Below, piece after piece: positions 9,181-18,749 of a stretch of DNA of 64,000 bases. Source of the DNA: Paraneptunicella aestuarii (lineage in GTDB: Bacteria > Pseudomonadota > Gammaproteobacteria > Enterobacterales > Alteromonadaceae); assembly GCF_019900845.1 (NCBI RefSeq), contig NZ_CP074570.1, forward strand, positions 4,402,001 to 4,466,000. The letters run 5' to 3'. Position 1 is the first letter of the stretch. Every line of letters starts with the position of its first letter. The position numbers and the translations under genes were made by a program. Below the pieces are notes generated by a model. The model saw only the letters and a program-made list of their open reading frames with translations. It searched no databases and was not told the origin of the DNA.

Positions 9181-11367
9181 ATGCTTCGGTCATTATCTCC
9201 TGAAGTAATGGACAGAACGTTAAAGAGAAATAGTATGTTTAGAAAAACACGAAAAAATGAACAGGCCAGACAAGGCCTTTTTCGAAAAAGTATTTCCAGA
9301 TTGCTGGTTGGTACGCTGACACTATCCTTGCTGGCTGCATGTGACGACGACAAAGAAATAATTGTCTATGTCCCCGTTGAACCCACTCAACCTCAACCAA
9401 CGATCGTCAATTATAATTACTACACTGAAGATCATGCTACGGCACATGAAATCAACATTGATTACGATGCACTGAGTGTCAGAGAAAGTACCATCGCTCA
9501 ACACTTTCCCCTGGAAATCAACGTTACTGCAAACGCTATAGGTGACGATGATATTGAGCCCTATGCCGCATTTTATATTCAGTTGATTCCTGCTGATGCC
9601 ACGACATTTTCACTGGCGGAACCTCAATACAAGGTAGGCACCTTTCATTTCGATGCTGATGAACATTTTAATGAAGATACGGGATGGAGATCATCCATAT
9701 CACAAAGCTTTCGCTTAGATCTTCCCAACACTATTCCTACTGGTAGTTACAGGATTGTTGCCTTAAGTGCTCATGCCCTGATATCCGCACAACACGACGA
9801 AAAATTTTATAACACCAGTGGATTACAGGCCGCCAATCTTGGGCTGGATAATCTGGATCAGCTGCCCACAGTGGACATTGTGGCAAATGATGAACATGCC
9901 TATGATCACGAAATCCATGGCAGTCACTCACGGGATACTGCGGTCTCTTTTGATATTAATGCAACAGAGGCATCCGAAGAATTAATCCAGGTTGTTATTG
10001 AGCATTACCTCTGGGGCGACGAAGGCGCTGCACCGGAAGCCAGAATCAGTCTGGAAGCCTTCATTGCCGGAGAATGGCAAGCGATGGAATTGGTGGCAGA
10101 AGACAACGATGAAGTTTTAGCAAGCAAATTCCACGAATTACTTAATAAAAAACCCTTTTCTACCGGGACAGCACTGCGCAAAAATCAGGGGTTGGCAGGG
10201 TTCTTTAACAAACAACAAAAGTTAGCGCTTTACGAACAGCTGGAAAGTTCTGGAAATATTGCACTTTCGGTTCCATTGCGTCTGAACATTTCTGATTCCG
10301 ATGCGCAAGAATACGCTGACGCAGACCTGTCAAATAATACAGAACTGCTAGAACCTATTGTTGTTCTGGCGATTGCAGCAAATGCATTCCGTGATCAGGA
10401 AGAAACCTCACTGTCTTCCATTGAAATAGCCAGTGCCTTTTCTGAAGGAACTCATTCTATTTTCAATAATAGTTTTGATAAATCCTACTCTGTTGATACC
10501 GATATCATTTCCCTTGATTTAGCTTCGATTTCCGAAGATACCACAGTGCAATATACTCTAGGTCCCTCCAATCAACCTTCTGTCATTTTTGAAGCCCAAT
10601 CAACAGTGAATTTTGAAGTATTGGGAACAGGAAATGTAAAAGCGGTTGATGCCACAGCTTCATTCCAGGCTGGACTACTTGATACAAACGGTTGGAATGT
10701 CAATATTGGCGGGCAAATCCCGGAATTTGACGACAACGGCCTGGCATTGGATAACGGACAATTAGTGCTGGAAGACTATACGTTATTTTCAAGTACTGCG
10801 AGTGTAGACATTGCCTTTCAGAAAGATTTCGACTGGAAAGTGAGCAGGGATTTAACGCTTGCTCAAAAATCCATTCCTATCGGTATTGTTCCGGTTTCAC
10901 TCTCAGCAGGAACCAATGGTGATATCACTTCCAATCTGTCACTCAGTGGCGACAGCAGCAACCTGACTCTTAATGGTATGCCGATAAGCTCAGACGTTGG
11001 CGCCTGGCTAAACGTAGGAATAAACCTCAATCCCACACTGGTAGACATTGATATTCTTAGCGTTGATCTTATTTTGAATGCTGGCTTTACCGTTGACGCA
11101 ACATTACTGCAATCAGATATCAACATTGATCACGTCGGTTATACGTACAGTAATGAGGAATGGGCTGCAACAGGATCAATCTCTTCTGATGTTAACCTGA
11201 TTAGTGCAGAACTGGATGCAACGGTTCAGGTTGGTGCTGCAGTTAATTTGGATGTGTGGGTTGATACCATCAATAGCACCTACTACATCGTCAACGAAGA
11301 TAATGTACAAATTGCGTCTACCGATGGCTTCCTTTTAAGCCCGGTATCAGACTCATTCTCCTTCTAA
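9181..11367 (+). CDS. Large lipoprotein of unknown function
   Basis: A 728-aa protein. After a basic N-terminus and a hydrophobic stretch comes the lipobox LLAAC (Cys about residue 54), so it should be lipidated; Asp follows the Cys (CDDD), which favours inner-membrane retention by the +2 rule in enteric bacteria. The first 54 residues are long for a signal; ATG at 9235 would give a more usual signal peptide, but AGGA lies 8 nt before 9181. Mature residues 60-450 are acidic and mixed. Residues about 440-720 are Asn/Ser/Asp-rich alternating hydrophobic/polar sequence, as in large beta-sheet or adhesin-like folds. It is followed after 69 nt by a membrane-anchored helical-repeat protein, probably a functional partner. 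I do not recognise the family. Confidence 0.7.
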   Translation: MLRSLSPEVMDRTLKRNSMFRKTRKNEQARQGLFRKSISRLLVGTLTLSLLAACDDDKEIIVYVPVEPTQPQPTIVNYNYYTEDHATAHEINIDYDALSVRESTIAQHFPLEINVTANAIGDDDIEPYAAFYIQLIPADATTFSLAEPQYKVGTFHFDADEHFNEDTGWRSSISQSFRLDLPNTIPTGSYRIVALSAHALISAQHDEKFYNTSGLQAANLGLDNLDQLPTVDIVANDEHAYDHEIHGSHSRDTAVSFDINATEASEELIQVVIEHYLWGDEGAAPEARISLEAFIAGEWQAMELVAEDNDEVLASKFHELLNKKPFSTGTALRKNQGLAGFFNKQQKLALYEQLESSGNIALSVPLRLNISDSDAQEYADADLSNNTELLEPIVVLAIAANAFRDQEETSLSSIEIASAFSEGTHSIFNNSFDKSYSVDTDIISLDLASISEDTTVQYTLGPSNQPSVIFEAQSTVNFEVLGTGNVKAVDATASFQAGLLDTNGWNVNIGGQIPEFDDNGLALDNGQLVLEDYTLFSSTASVDIAFQKDFDWKVSRDLTLAQKSIPIGIVPVSLSAGTNGDITSNLSLSGDSSNLTLNGMPISSDVGAWLNVGINLNPTLVDIDILSVDLILNAGFTVDATLLQSDINIDHVGYTYSNEEWAATGSISSDVNLISAELDATVQVGAAVNLDVWVDTINSTYYIVNEDNVQIASTDGFLLSPVSDSFSF

Positions 11368-11375
11368 TTCCCACA

Positions 11376-11408
11376 AAGCAAGGCTCAACCGTTCTTTGAG
11401 CCTTGCTT
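11376..11408 (+). terminator. Strong hairpin between lipoprotein and helical-repeat genes
   Basis: A perfect 13-bp stem (AAGCAAGGCTCAA and its complement) with a 7-nt loop, starting 8 nt after the lipoprotein stop. There is no T run after it, so it may be an attenuator or an mRNA 3'-end stabiliser that sets the ratio of the two gene products, rather than a full terminator. Confidence 0.6.
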
Positions 11409-11436
11409 CACAAACAATGGTAACTAATAACACCTT

Positions 11437-13182
11437 ATGAAATACAAAATTATTTCCGCTTTTATTATTTTAGTGCTCACCGGGTTGTATCTGTCTCAAC
11501 ACGATTTTAAACCTGACTCGGAACAACCAGACAACAACGAATCACCGTCAAACCAACATCACCATGCGACAATAGTGGCAGGGAAGTATACCCCAGAGAC
11601 CAACTTCACCTCCGCATGTTCATCCGTCTTTACCTTTGAATCGACAATCAACCAACAAATGATTCAAGGAAGATTATTCTTAAAGGGCTTTGGTCAACAG
11701 CCTATGGGACATGCTTTTGCACTGCACATAGAAACCGATAACCCCGTTAAAACGACATACTCACCCTTTATCGTTTACACCAATGAATTTGGCGTTTTCA
11801 AAGAAAGCCTTCTTCCTTCAGCACTATCAAATGTGCAACAGCAAAAACTATTAGCCTTCTTTTATGCCATGCAGTGGGCCCGGAACTACCCATCAAGAGA
11901 GACCGATGCAATAGGCGAATACGCGGTAAAATATCAGGATGATAAGAAAACCAAACTGGGTTATGCCAATAATAAAGAAATCAACATTGTTCATCACGAA
12001 GCGCAAGTAAGTTTCACCGATAACAGCTGCTACTGGGATGAATTGAAAACGAATGAAATACTGAATATTGACATAACCGCAGTTGGACAAAAGATTCGAG
12101 TAGAATCAGACACCCTTTTTGAACGATTAGAAGATGCTCATATCCCAAGACCACTTTGGTTATCAGGTAATCATGATCAGGCCGTGGAATTTATTAAGAA
12201 CTACCAACCGCCTAAAGTCGAAAGTCATTTTATGGTTCCACCCGATGACCAACTCACAGAACTGTTTGAACATGCAAGTCGTTCACAGAGTCGAAATCTC
12301 ATTTTGGCTCTACTGGGTCAGGAAAACTTTGTTAATGATTTCGTGGAAAAACTGAAAGATAACCGCAGCCAACTTCCGGAAGTATATATCGCACGAATAA
12401 TTGCGTTGATGTCTGTGAAAAACACGGAAACAACTCAAAATGCCATTCTTACCTTACTTGCAACAGAATCAGTAAATAGTAAGCACAGATTTCAAGCGGC
12501 GGTAGCAATGGGGGATTTCAACTCACTGTATATCCCGGACGTATCTTCAAAAATACTGGAACAGTTTAACGGCACCACACAACCGGCGGCATACCGCTCT
12601 GCCTTGGTAGCTTCTCTGGGTCGCCTGGCATCCAATATTAAAGACAAAAACCCCGCAGTGTATCGAGAGATAACCATGGGCTTATTTCAACAACTGGAAA
12701 AGACCCAATTACATTCCCAAGCCAAAGGCTCGAGAAACGAAAAGAACATCCTGCTGGATGCTATCTATAACAGCAAAGTTCATTCCGAAGATTTATTACA
12801 AAAACTGGATATGTACTCAAAAAGTGAAGACCCCTCTGACCGGGCAAAATCGGCTGCAATATTCGCAAGTGCAGGAGAATCACAAAAAGTAAGCAACATA
12901 TTAAGGAAAGAAAACGATCCAGCGACACAAATTGCCATATTACAGAAAGCAGCACTAAATCCAGTGAATATTGCAGAGTCAGTCACTCCACTCATGAGCT
13001 CTCGACACTCTCAGGTTAGAGCAGAATCTATCAATTACCTAGCCAGGCAAACAAACCTGGATGAAACAAGCTGGGCAATCATAGCTAACCAATTTCATCA
13101 CGAAAATACCGCCAGCAATCGCGGGGCCATATTCGACATACTCAAAAAACACAACAAGTTAGCGCTATTGGAATCCAGGTAA
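11437..13182 (+). CDS. Membrane-anchored protein with HEAT-like helical repeats
   Basis: A 581-aa protein with an uncleaved-looking hydrophobic N-terminal segment (residues 4-20), then a polar linker rich in Asn/Gln/His. Residues about 55-260 form a mixed domain (FTFESTINQQMIQGRLFLKG, later CYWDELKTNEI). From about 275 to the end it is entirely helical, with degenerate HEAT/ARM-like units (for example RFQAAVAMGDF, YRSALVASLGRLA, RAKSAAIFASAG, RAESINYLARQ). A beta-type domain followed by a helical superhelix recalls the N-terminal module of vitellogenin-type large lipid transfer proteins, but this comparison is my inference and unproven. It probably acts at the periplasmic face with the preceding lipoprotein. 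No catalytic motif is seen. Confidence 0.65.
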   Translation: MKYKIISAFIILVLTGLYLSQHDFKPDSEQPDNNESPSNQHHHATIVAGKYTPETNFTSACSSVFTFESTINQQMIQGRLFLKGFGQQPMGHAFALHIETDNPVKTTYSPFIVYTNEFGVFKESLLPSALSNVQQQKLLAFFYAMQWARNYPSRETDAIGEYAVKYQDDKKTKLGYANNKEINIVHHEAQVSFTDNSCYWDELKTNEILNIDITAVGQKIRVESDTLFERLEDAHIPRPLWLSGNHDQAVEFIKNYQPPKVESHFMVPPDDQLTELFEHASRSQSRNLILALLGQENFVNDFVEKLKDNRSQLPEVYIARIIALMSVKNTETTQNAILTLLATESVNSKHRFQAAVAMGDFNSLYIPDVSSKILEQFNGTTQPAAYRSALVASLGRLASNIKDKNPAVYREITMGLFQQLEKTQLHSQAKGSRNEKNILLDAIYNSKVHSEDLLQKLDMYSKSEDPSDRAKSAAIFASAGESQKVSNILRKENDPATQIAILQKAALNPVNIAESVTPLMSSRHSQVRAESINYLARQTNLDETSWAIIANQFHHENTASNRGAIFDILKKHNKLALLESR

Positions 13183-13528
13183 CTGAAATCAGCTGCGTAT
13201 AAGAAAACGTTTCGAGACCCACAGTCAATTTCAACAACATATTCTCTAAATTCACTTACAACAGACTCGAACGGTACATAAATTTTTGTATGCCAATAGT
13301 TTTCTTATACCAGCTCCGTTTGAAATTTCTATGGATTAAATCACCCCACATTTAGGGGCTGTTGCACTTTCGTGAACAATTTCGCAGCAGTTTCGATGAG
13401 AATTGGATGAGGTATAGACAGCATAGTGCTCTCTGTAATCCGTCACCAAGAGTATTAATCTCATCCCGGCTTTGCCTGCGAGTTGGTTGCATATGCATTT
13501 TGATAAAGTTTCTGCATCCTTTTACCCA
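13183..13528. other. Intergenic region with possible IS-end remnant
   Basis: No gene is supported. From about 13355 the sequence GGGGCTGTTGCACTTTCGTG resembles the termini of some insertion sequences, and a short coding-like stretch follows (13362-13500), but no second end or transposase is visible. Confidence 0.3.
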
Positions 13529-14107
13529 TCAAGCTCTCGACAACAATTTAAACATCAATTCGGTAATGGAAACCTTCTGCTTATCAGCCACATTCTCTTT
13601 CTGTTCACAAAGCAAAATACAGTCGATATTGACAGGAAATTCGCCATCAATACTGGCTGCCTTCTCAATACTCTGCATAAACCAGCGAATATCCATCAGC
13701 CTTTTTCGATAAACCTCGATCATCTGCGACATAATAATCAATTCCCCTCGATTCATATTGCGCCGATGTTCCGGGTTAATATAACGGCGACTCAAGTAAG
13801 TGCCCGCATGTATTTGATGCCATCGATTAAGCACTTCTATTTCCGACCATAACCGCGCTTTTTCAGGTTCTATTTGCAAGGTAACTTGTATGTATTCATC
13901 TATCGTCGATATATCTTCAAGTTTAATTGCGAACAAATGGCACAAGCGTTCAATAGTCGGTTCAACGCCAAGACTACTTGCTGGTACTTTAATCTGAATA
14001 TCGTTTCCCTTTTCTTTTGGGAACCAAGATTGTGTGCAATGAAATATGCACTGAAAAGAATGGCTATTTAATGACGTGTTGAGTTGGTTTATCCCTAATT
14101 GCAACAT
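13529..14107 (-). CDS. Hypothetical protein, 192 aa
   Basis: I chose ATG at 14107 because AAGGAG lies 6 nt upstream; a longer frame to 14137 exists. The protein is soluble with no signal peptide or membrane segment. It is mostly helical in the C-terminal two thirds, with charged stretches (EPEKARLWSEIEVLNRWH, MSQMIEVYRKRLMDIRWFMQ) and no catalytic motif that I recognise. It lies beside rho on the same strand but is separated from it by a terminator, so it is transcribed on its own. Function unknown; that it is a real gene is supported by the ribosome binding site and protein-like composition. Confidence 0.65.
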   Translation of the reverse strand: MLQLGINQLNTSLNSHSFQCIFHCTQSWFPKEKGNDIQIKVPASSLGVEPTIERLCHLFAIKLEDISTIDEYIQVTLQIEPEKARLWSEIEVLNRWHQIHAGTYLSRRYINPEHRRNMNRGELIIMSQMIEVYRKRLMDIRWFMQSIEKAASIDGEFPVNIDCILLCEQKENVADKQKVSITELMFKLLSRA

Positions 14108-14235
14108 GTTGTTCTCCTTAACAAACCGAGAACACATCCTAGCAACTTAAAGGAATGTTGCATAAGTATAATATTTATACATTTGTATAAATGTATGGAA
14201 ATATTATTTACGAAAAAGAAACGAATCCCTTAAAC

Positions 14236-14280
14236 GAAAAATCCGATGTTTGACTTGAAACAAGCTAAACACCGGATTTT
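14236..14280 (-). terminator. Intrinsic terminator downstream of rho
   Basis: On the minus strand a 12-bp stem (AATCCGGTGTTT with its partner, one G-U pair) is followed by TTTTCG. It lies 60 nt after the rho stop codon. Confidence 0.75.
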
Positions 14281-14338
14281 AAATCTGAATCAGAATGCCC
14301 AGAAACCAACCGCTCAAGGCATTCAGGATTTAGCAGAA

Positions 14339-15604
14339 TTAAGATTTCTGCCTACGCATTGCGTCGAAGAATTCATCATTGGTTTTGGTCATAGAGAGCT
14401 TACCAATCAAGAATTCCATTGCATCAATTTCTGACATCTCATGAACGATTTTGCGTAAAATCCACATTTTTTGCAGTTCATCAGGTGCCGTTAGCAGCTC
14501 TTCACGACGAGTACCAGAACGGTTGAAGTCAATGGCAGGGAACACACGTTTTTCAGCAATCTTTCTGTTCAGATGCAATTCCATGTTACCCGTACCTTTA
14601 AACTCCTCGTAGATAACTTCGTCCATCTTGGAACCGGTATCAATCAATGCGGTTGCAATGATGGTCAAGCTTCCGCCTTCTTCAACATTACGAGCGGCAC
14701 CAAAGAAACGCTTAGGCTTATGCAATGCGTTAGCATCAACACCACCAGTAAGTACCTTACCGGAGGAAGGAATAACTGTGTTATAAGCACGCGCTAAACG
14801 AGTAATTGAGTCAAGCAGGATAACCACGTCTTTTTTGTGCTCAACCAAACGCTTGGCTTTCTCGATAACCATTTCAGCCACCTGAACGTGACGGCTTGCT
14901 GGCTCGTCAAACGTAGAAGCAACTACTTCGCCTTGAACCAGGCGCTGCATTTCTGTTACTTCTTCCGGACGTTCATCAATCAACAACACCATCAGTTGGC
15001 ATTCCGGATGATTGGCCGTAATAGACTGAGCAATATTCTGTAGCAGCAATGTCTTACCCGCTTTTGGCGGAGCCACAATCAAACCACGCTGGCCTTTACC
15101 GATCGGAGAAGCCAAGTCCAATACTCGCGCAGTGATATCTTCGGTACTACCATTACCACGCTCCATGACCATACGTTCGTTAGCATGTAGAGGAGTAAGG
15201 TTTTCAAAAAGGATTTTATTGCGGGAGTTTTCAGGCTTGTCGAAGTTAACTTCATTGATTTTTAAGAGGGCAAAATAACGTTCGCTGTCTTTTGGAGGTC
15301 TGATTTTACCGGAAATGGTATCACCAGTGCGAAGGTTAAATCGTCTAATCTGACTTGGCGAAACATAGATGTCATCAGGGCCAGCCAAATAAGAAGAATC
15401 TGCCGAGCGTAAAAAGCCGAATCCATCTTGCAAAATTTCCAGAACCCCATCACCAAAAATGTCTTCGCCACCTTTAGCGTGCTTCTTCAACACTGCAAAA
15501 ATAATATCTTGCTTTCGCGCTCGAGCCATATTCTCGATAGCCATTTCTTCAGCAAGGTCGACAAGTTCATTAATGGGTTTCTTTTTTAATTCTGTTAGAT
15601 TCAT
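14339..15604 (-). CDS. rho: Transcription termination factor Rho
   Basis: Rho is the hexameric RNA-dependent ATPase/helicase that ends transcription at Rho-dependent sites. The 421-aa length is standard. In order: an N-terminal helical region (1-45), the cold-shock-like RNA-binding domain with GFGFLRS (61-67), and a RecA-type ATPase with P-loop APPKAGKT (178-185), Walker B region [15 protein letters not shown] and a C-terminal secondary RNA-binding region. Here rho is a single-gene unit with its own terminator; trxA, its upstream neighbour in enterics, is not present. The 5' leader to the next gene is about 380 nt, long enough for the autoregulation known for rho in E. coli, though I see no defined structure. 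Very confident. Confidence 0.99.
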   Translation of the reverse strand: MNLTELKKKPINELVDLAEEMAIENMARARKQDIIFAVLKKHAKGGEDIFGDGVLEILQDGFGFLRSADSSYLAGPDDIYVSPSQIRRFNLRTGDTISGKIRPPKDSERYFALLKINEVNFDKPENSRNKILFENLTPLHANERMVMERGNGSTEDITARVLDLASPIGKGQRGLIVAPPKAGKTLLLQNIAQSITANHPECQLMVLLIDERPEEVTEMQRLVQGEVVASTFDEPASRHVQVAEMVIEKAKRLVEHKKDVVILLDSITRLARAYNTVIPSSGKVLTGGVDANALHKPKRFFGAARNVEEGGSLTIIATALIDTGSKMDEVIYEEFKGTGNMELHLNRKIAEKRVFPAIDFNRSGTRREELLTAPDELQKMWILRKIVHEMSEIDAMEFLIGKLSMTKTNDEFFDAMRRQKS

Positions 15605-15982
15605 AACGGTGGGTCTTTAGATTTGTAGAGTGCTAACCAGCTTTGATTTTTTTGAAATCAGTCAATTAGCTATTAGTGTTAATTCTATTTAAGTGTTAAA
15701 AATTAAAGGTAGAAAATGTGAAAAACTGAGGCGTACAGGTGTAAACGAAATTAAGGTAGCACCAATCCACCTTACCGTCTAGGAAAAAGTATGTGTTTTA
15801 CTCATTTTACCGCCATTTGCCCGAATAAACAGGCGGAGCAGTTTTTTCTACCATGTAATTCCTTTACTGGCAAGCCTATATTTCACATCGTATAATCCCG
15901 ACTTTCTTAATAAATGAAGTATAAAAGCACATCCAGCTTATATGCCATCTCCCCTACAGAGTAAACCTAAGGATACTCCCTA
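15605..15982. other. Divergent promoter region of rho and GNAT gene
   Basis: A 378-bp spacer between divergent genes. It must hold the rho leader and promoter and the acetyltransferase promoter. AT-rich; no ORF or repeat recognised. Confidence 0.4.
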
Positions 15983-16468
15983 ATGCAAATCACACTAGAA
16001 AAAGTCGACTATAACAACCTAAAACATCAAGCTGATTTACTATCACTACTTGATCACTATGCAATGGACGAAATGGGTGGGGGTAAGCCACTGTCGGATT
16101 TTTCCAGAGAAAATCTGCTAACCAGCTTAAGTAAGCTACCCCACGCTTTTAGCATTATTCTATATGTCGATGATAAACCTGCCGCTTTGTCTAACTGCTT
16201 CGAAGGGTTTTCAACCTTTGCCTGTAAGCCGTTAGTGAATATTCACGATTTTGTAGTACATAGTGACTTTAGAGGTAAAGGATTAAGCAAAACGCTAATG
16301 AACAAAGTTGTCGACGTCGCTAAAGAAAAAGGATGCTGCAAGATCACTCTTGAAGTGCTAACAGGAAATAAAGTGGCCTATCAGTCTTATTTGGCCTTTG
16401 GCTTTAAGCCCTACGAATTATCTCCAGAACATGGTGAAGCCAAGTTCATGGAACTTTATCTCAAATAA
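15983..16468 (+). CDS. GNAT family N-acetyltransferase
   Basis: A 161-aa cytosolic protein with the GNAT fold: the acetyl-CoA pyrophosphate-binding motif A is HDFVVHSDFRGKGLSKTLM (R-G-K-G-x-S), followed by the amphipathic helix and a CKITLEVLTGNKVAYQSYLAFGF motif B typical of the superfamily. The substrate is not predictable. The AAGGAT before ATG is an acceptable ribosome binding site. It stands alone, with a hairpin (16498-16526) after it. Confidence 0.9.
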   Translation: MQITLEKVDYNNLKHQADLLSLLDHYAMDEMGGGKPLSDFSRENLLTSLSKLPHAFSIILYVDDKPAALSNCFEGFSTFACKPLVNIHDFVVHSDFRGKGLSKTLMNKVVDVAKEKGCCKITLEVLTGNKVAYQSYLAFGFKPYELSPEHGEAKFMELYLK

Positions 16469-16497
16469 TTCATATCATTTCCCACCTTAAAGAATTC

Positions 16498-16526
16498 GAG
16501 AAGGCTTGCGAGCAACAAGCTTTCTC
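16498..16526 (+). terminator. Hairpin after acetyltransferase gene
   Basis: GAGAAGGCTTG pairs with CAAGCTTTCTC (one G-T) across a 7-nt loop, 30 nt after the stop codon. The T run is absent, so termination strength is uncertain. Confidence 0.5.
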
Positions 16527-16609
16527 TGCATTTAGAAAAAGTTCATACAAAATTCAGCCAAGAAAACTAATATTACTTAAGTAACTTTGGCCTGAAGGAT
16601 TAGCTATAA

Positions 16610-17266
16610 ATGGCTACACGAAATATTGCATTAACCTCTTTACTCTCCGCCACACTCATTATGGGTGGATGCGCAACGAATAATGGAAACCAGGATAACC
16701 AGGCTACAGGAACCGCTGTTGGTGCAGTTCTGGGAGCGCTGTTAGGTAAAGCAACCGGAGATCATGACAAAAGCAGGTATGTTTGGGGTGCCATTGTCGG
16801 TGCCATCGCTGGTAATGCTATTGGTTCTTATATGGACAAGCAGGAAGCTGAGTTCCGTAGAGAACTATCTGATTCCGGCGTATATGTATACCGTGACGGC
16901 GACAAAATTCACCTATCATTACCCGGTAATATTACTTTTGAAACTGGCAGTGCCAATATTACTCCCGAATTCTTTCCGATCCTGCAAGATGTTGCGCTTG
17001 TCTTGAACAAGTACAACAAGACAACCTTAATGATCTCGGGACATACCGACGACACAGGCTCTGCAGAATTGAACCAAAATTTATCTATTGCTCGTGCAAA
17101 CAGTGTTAAGGCCAATTTAGTAAATCATCAGGTTGACCCCCGTCGTATCACGACACAAGGCTATGGGGAATTTCAGCCATTAGTACCTAATACTTCGGAA
17201 GAAAACAGGCAGCAAAACCGACGCGTCGAATTAACCATCATCCCAAATAAAAAAGAATATAGATAA
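16610..17266 (+). CDS. OmpA-family peptidoglycan-associated lipoprotein with glycine zipper
   Basis: A 218-aa outer-membrane lipoprotein. The signal peptide ends in the lipobox MGGC (Cys 21). Residues about 30-75 are a glycine-zipper segment (GTAVGAVLGALLGKATG and GAIVGAIAGNAIGSYMD), as in YiaD/OmpA-type lipoproteins. Residues about 105-215 are an OmpA C-terminal domain that binds peptidoglycan, with the signature SGHTDDTGSAELNQNLSIARA and NRRVELTI end. Likely role: tethering the outer membrane to the cell wall. Monocistronic, with a strong terminator after it. Confidence 0.93.
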   Translation: MATRNIALTSLLSATLIMGGCATNNGNQDNQATGTAVGAVLGALLGKATGDHDKSRYVWGAIVGAIAGNAIGSYMDKQEAEFRRELSDSGVYVYRDGDKIHLSLPGNITFETGSANITPEFFPILQDVALVLNKYNKTTLMISGHTDDTGSAELNQNLSIARANSVKANLVNHQVDPRRITTQGYGEFQPLVPNTSEENRQQNRRVELTIIPNKKEYR

Positions 17267-17308
17267 AGAACTGATTTTATTTTGACTCCATCCTACAAAC
17301 TGCGGTTT

Positions 17309-17338
17309 ACCCAGGCTTCGCCCTGGGTCTTTTTTATT
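17309..17338 (+). terminator. Rho-independent terminator
   Basis: ACCCAGG/CCTGGGT stem with a 6-nt loop followed by CTTTTTTATTT; it can serve the OmpA-like gene and lies just beyond the convergent ABM gene. Confidence 0.85.
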
Positions 17339-17343
17339 TCAGA

Positions 17344-17682
17344 CTAGTCAGCAGAAAAATCATATTGTTTTTCAACTTTCGCAACCCGCAGTGTATACCC
17401 CTGATACCATTTTTCTTTTCCAAGTTTTCTGGCGATAGCATGATCCGATTGCATTTTCCACTGCTTGATAGAATCCAGATCTCGCCAATAAGAAACGGTG
17501 ATCCCTGCTTCCCCATGCGTTTCTCCACCGGCACTATCAACACCAAGAAATCCCTCTTGCTCATGAGCTAACTGCCACATTTTTTCGGCTGTATCATTAT
17601 AACCGTCCAGTTTTTCGGTCTTAATGGATGAAAAAATAACAGCGTAATAAGGCATTTCGGGTAATTTAGATAGAATTTTCAT
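17344..17682 (-). CDS. Antibiotic biosynthesis monooxygenase (ABM) domain protein, YqjZ-like
   Basis: A small alpha+beta dimeric-barrel protein. The family signature is clear: YYAVIFSS strand, YNDTAEKMWQLAHEQEGFLG, the ITVSYWRDLDSIKQWK core and a KWYQGYTLRVAKVEKQY end. Proteins of this type may act as cofactor-free oxygenases or only bind ligands; the substrate is unknown. The frame is open up to 17724; I placed the start at ATG 17682, which gives the usual family length, but no start has a good ribosome binding site (17694 and 17655 are alternatives). Single gene, convergent with the OmpA-like lipoprotein. Confidence 0.85.
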   Translation of the reverse strand: MKILSKLPEMPYYAVIFSSIKTEKLDGYNDTAEKMWQLAHEQEGFLGVDSAGGETHGEAGITVSYWRDLDSIKQWKMQSDHAIARKLGKEKWYQGYTLRVAKVEKQYDFSAD

Positions 17683-17969
17683 CAGTAACAACATTCCATA
17701 GTGGGATAGTTTGATTGAAATCATTTTTTATAAATTGAAAGAAAACTTCAATAAGAATGCGCTTTAATACCTATATTGGATTAAAAAGTTGTATTTTTTC
17801 AGTAAATAACAGCAATCAACTGTACATAAATACAGTAAAAGTGTACAGTTGCAGATTAATGCTAGTACCGAAGTCCCCATGATATGTAATATGAAAACTT
17901 AAGCGGGATTGAACCCCGGTTAATATTCTTAACTTTACATTCAATAATGTACTGAATTTTTTAACCGAA

Positions 17970-18458
17970 ATGCGTAGTATTCAACTTATGGTAAAACTTC
18001 ATTCAAAAGCCGAATTTTCTAAACGCCTGCACAAAGCGCTTGATTCATTGGGGTGGAAAGAACGCGGCAGGGCTAAACGCCTTAAGCTCTATTATGATGA
18101 GCACGGCTTCGATTTGTCTGAAAAAACCTTTCAGAAATGGCTTACCGGGCAGTCTTATCCAGATTGGGATCATCTTTACCACCTGATACATCTAACAAAA
18201 AGAACTATTGAATATCTGGTATACGGCGACGAATATTCCGCGTTAATTAATAAATCCGTGGCAAAAGATAATGATGGAAGTTTTTATCTTACAGAAGATG
18301 AGCTACAAAGAGCCTTCGTATCGACCATCGATCAAGCTCTCGCTTTTCACTTAATGACACTGGGAGAATCTATTACTCCTCACCAGATATACAGCGCCTT
18401 AACTCGTAAACTCAATATAAGCTCACGCATTCTACACAATGAAAAAATAGGCACCTAG
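17970..18458 (+). CDS. Helix-turn-helix/CI-repressor-like regulator
   Basis: A 162-aa protein. Residues about 10-75 (FSKRLHKALDSLG, then LSEKTFQKWLTGQSYPDWDHLYHLIHLTKRTIEYLVYG) match the N-terminal DNA-binding module of phage CI-like and bacterial Xre-type repressors, in which the recognition helix follows LSEKTFQKWLTG. The C-terminal half (TEDELQRAFVSTIDQAL...) is helical without a peptidase signature. It has its own promoter region and its target is unknown; there is no prophage in the window. ATG 17970 and 17988 are both possible starts. Confidence 0.75.
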   Translation: MRSIQLMVKLHSKAEFSKRLHKALDSLGWKERGRAKRLKLYYDEHGFDLSEKTFQKWLTGQSYPDWDHLYHLIHLTKRTIEYLVYGDEYSALINKSVAKDNDGSFYLTEDELQRAFVSTIDQALAFHLMTLGESITPHQIYSALTRKLNISSRILHNEKIGT

Positions 18459-18510
18459 CCTGATTATTCACATAACCAACCACGTGCTCAATCTTATTAA
18501 TAGGTAATGA

Positions 18511-18526
18511 AGGGCTATTTAGCCCT
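18511..18526. terminator. Short hairpin after HTH gene
   Basis: AGGGCT/AGCCCT with a 4-nt loop, 50 nt after the HTH gene; weak, with no T run. Confidence 0.35.
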
Positions 18527-18749
18527 CTCAGGACTGAGTTAAGCTAACAGCAAATTTAACAAAATTTAATATCAAGCTTGCCTTGCCTATCCCGCATGTG
18601 AAAAAATGCGCGGCTAATTTAAGCAGATGTAATTTGTGTCGAATGTCGCGAACCGCAGCATTTAGCTTAGCGGATAAAATTCAAATAACCTGGAATTGTT
18701 AATTGAATGTATAATCTTCATCGCACAATAATTTTACCTAAAAATTCAA

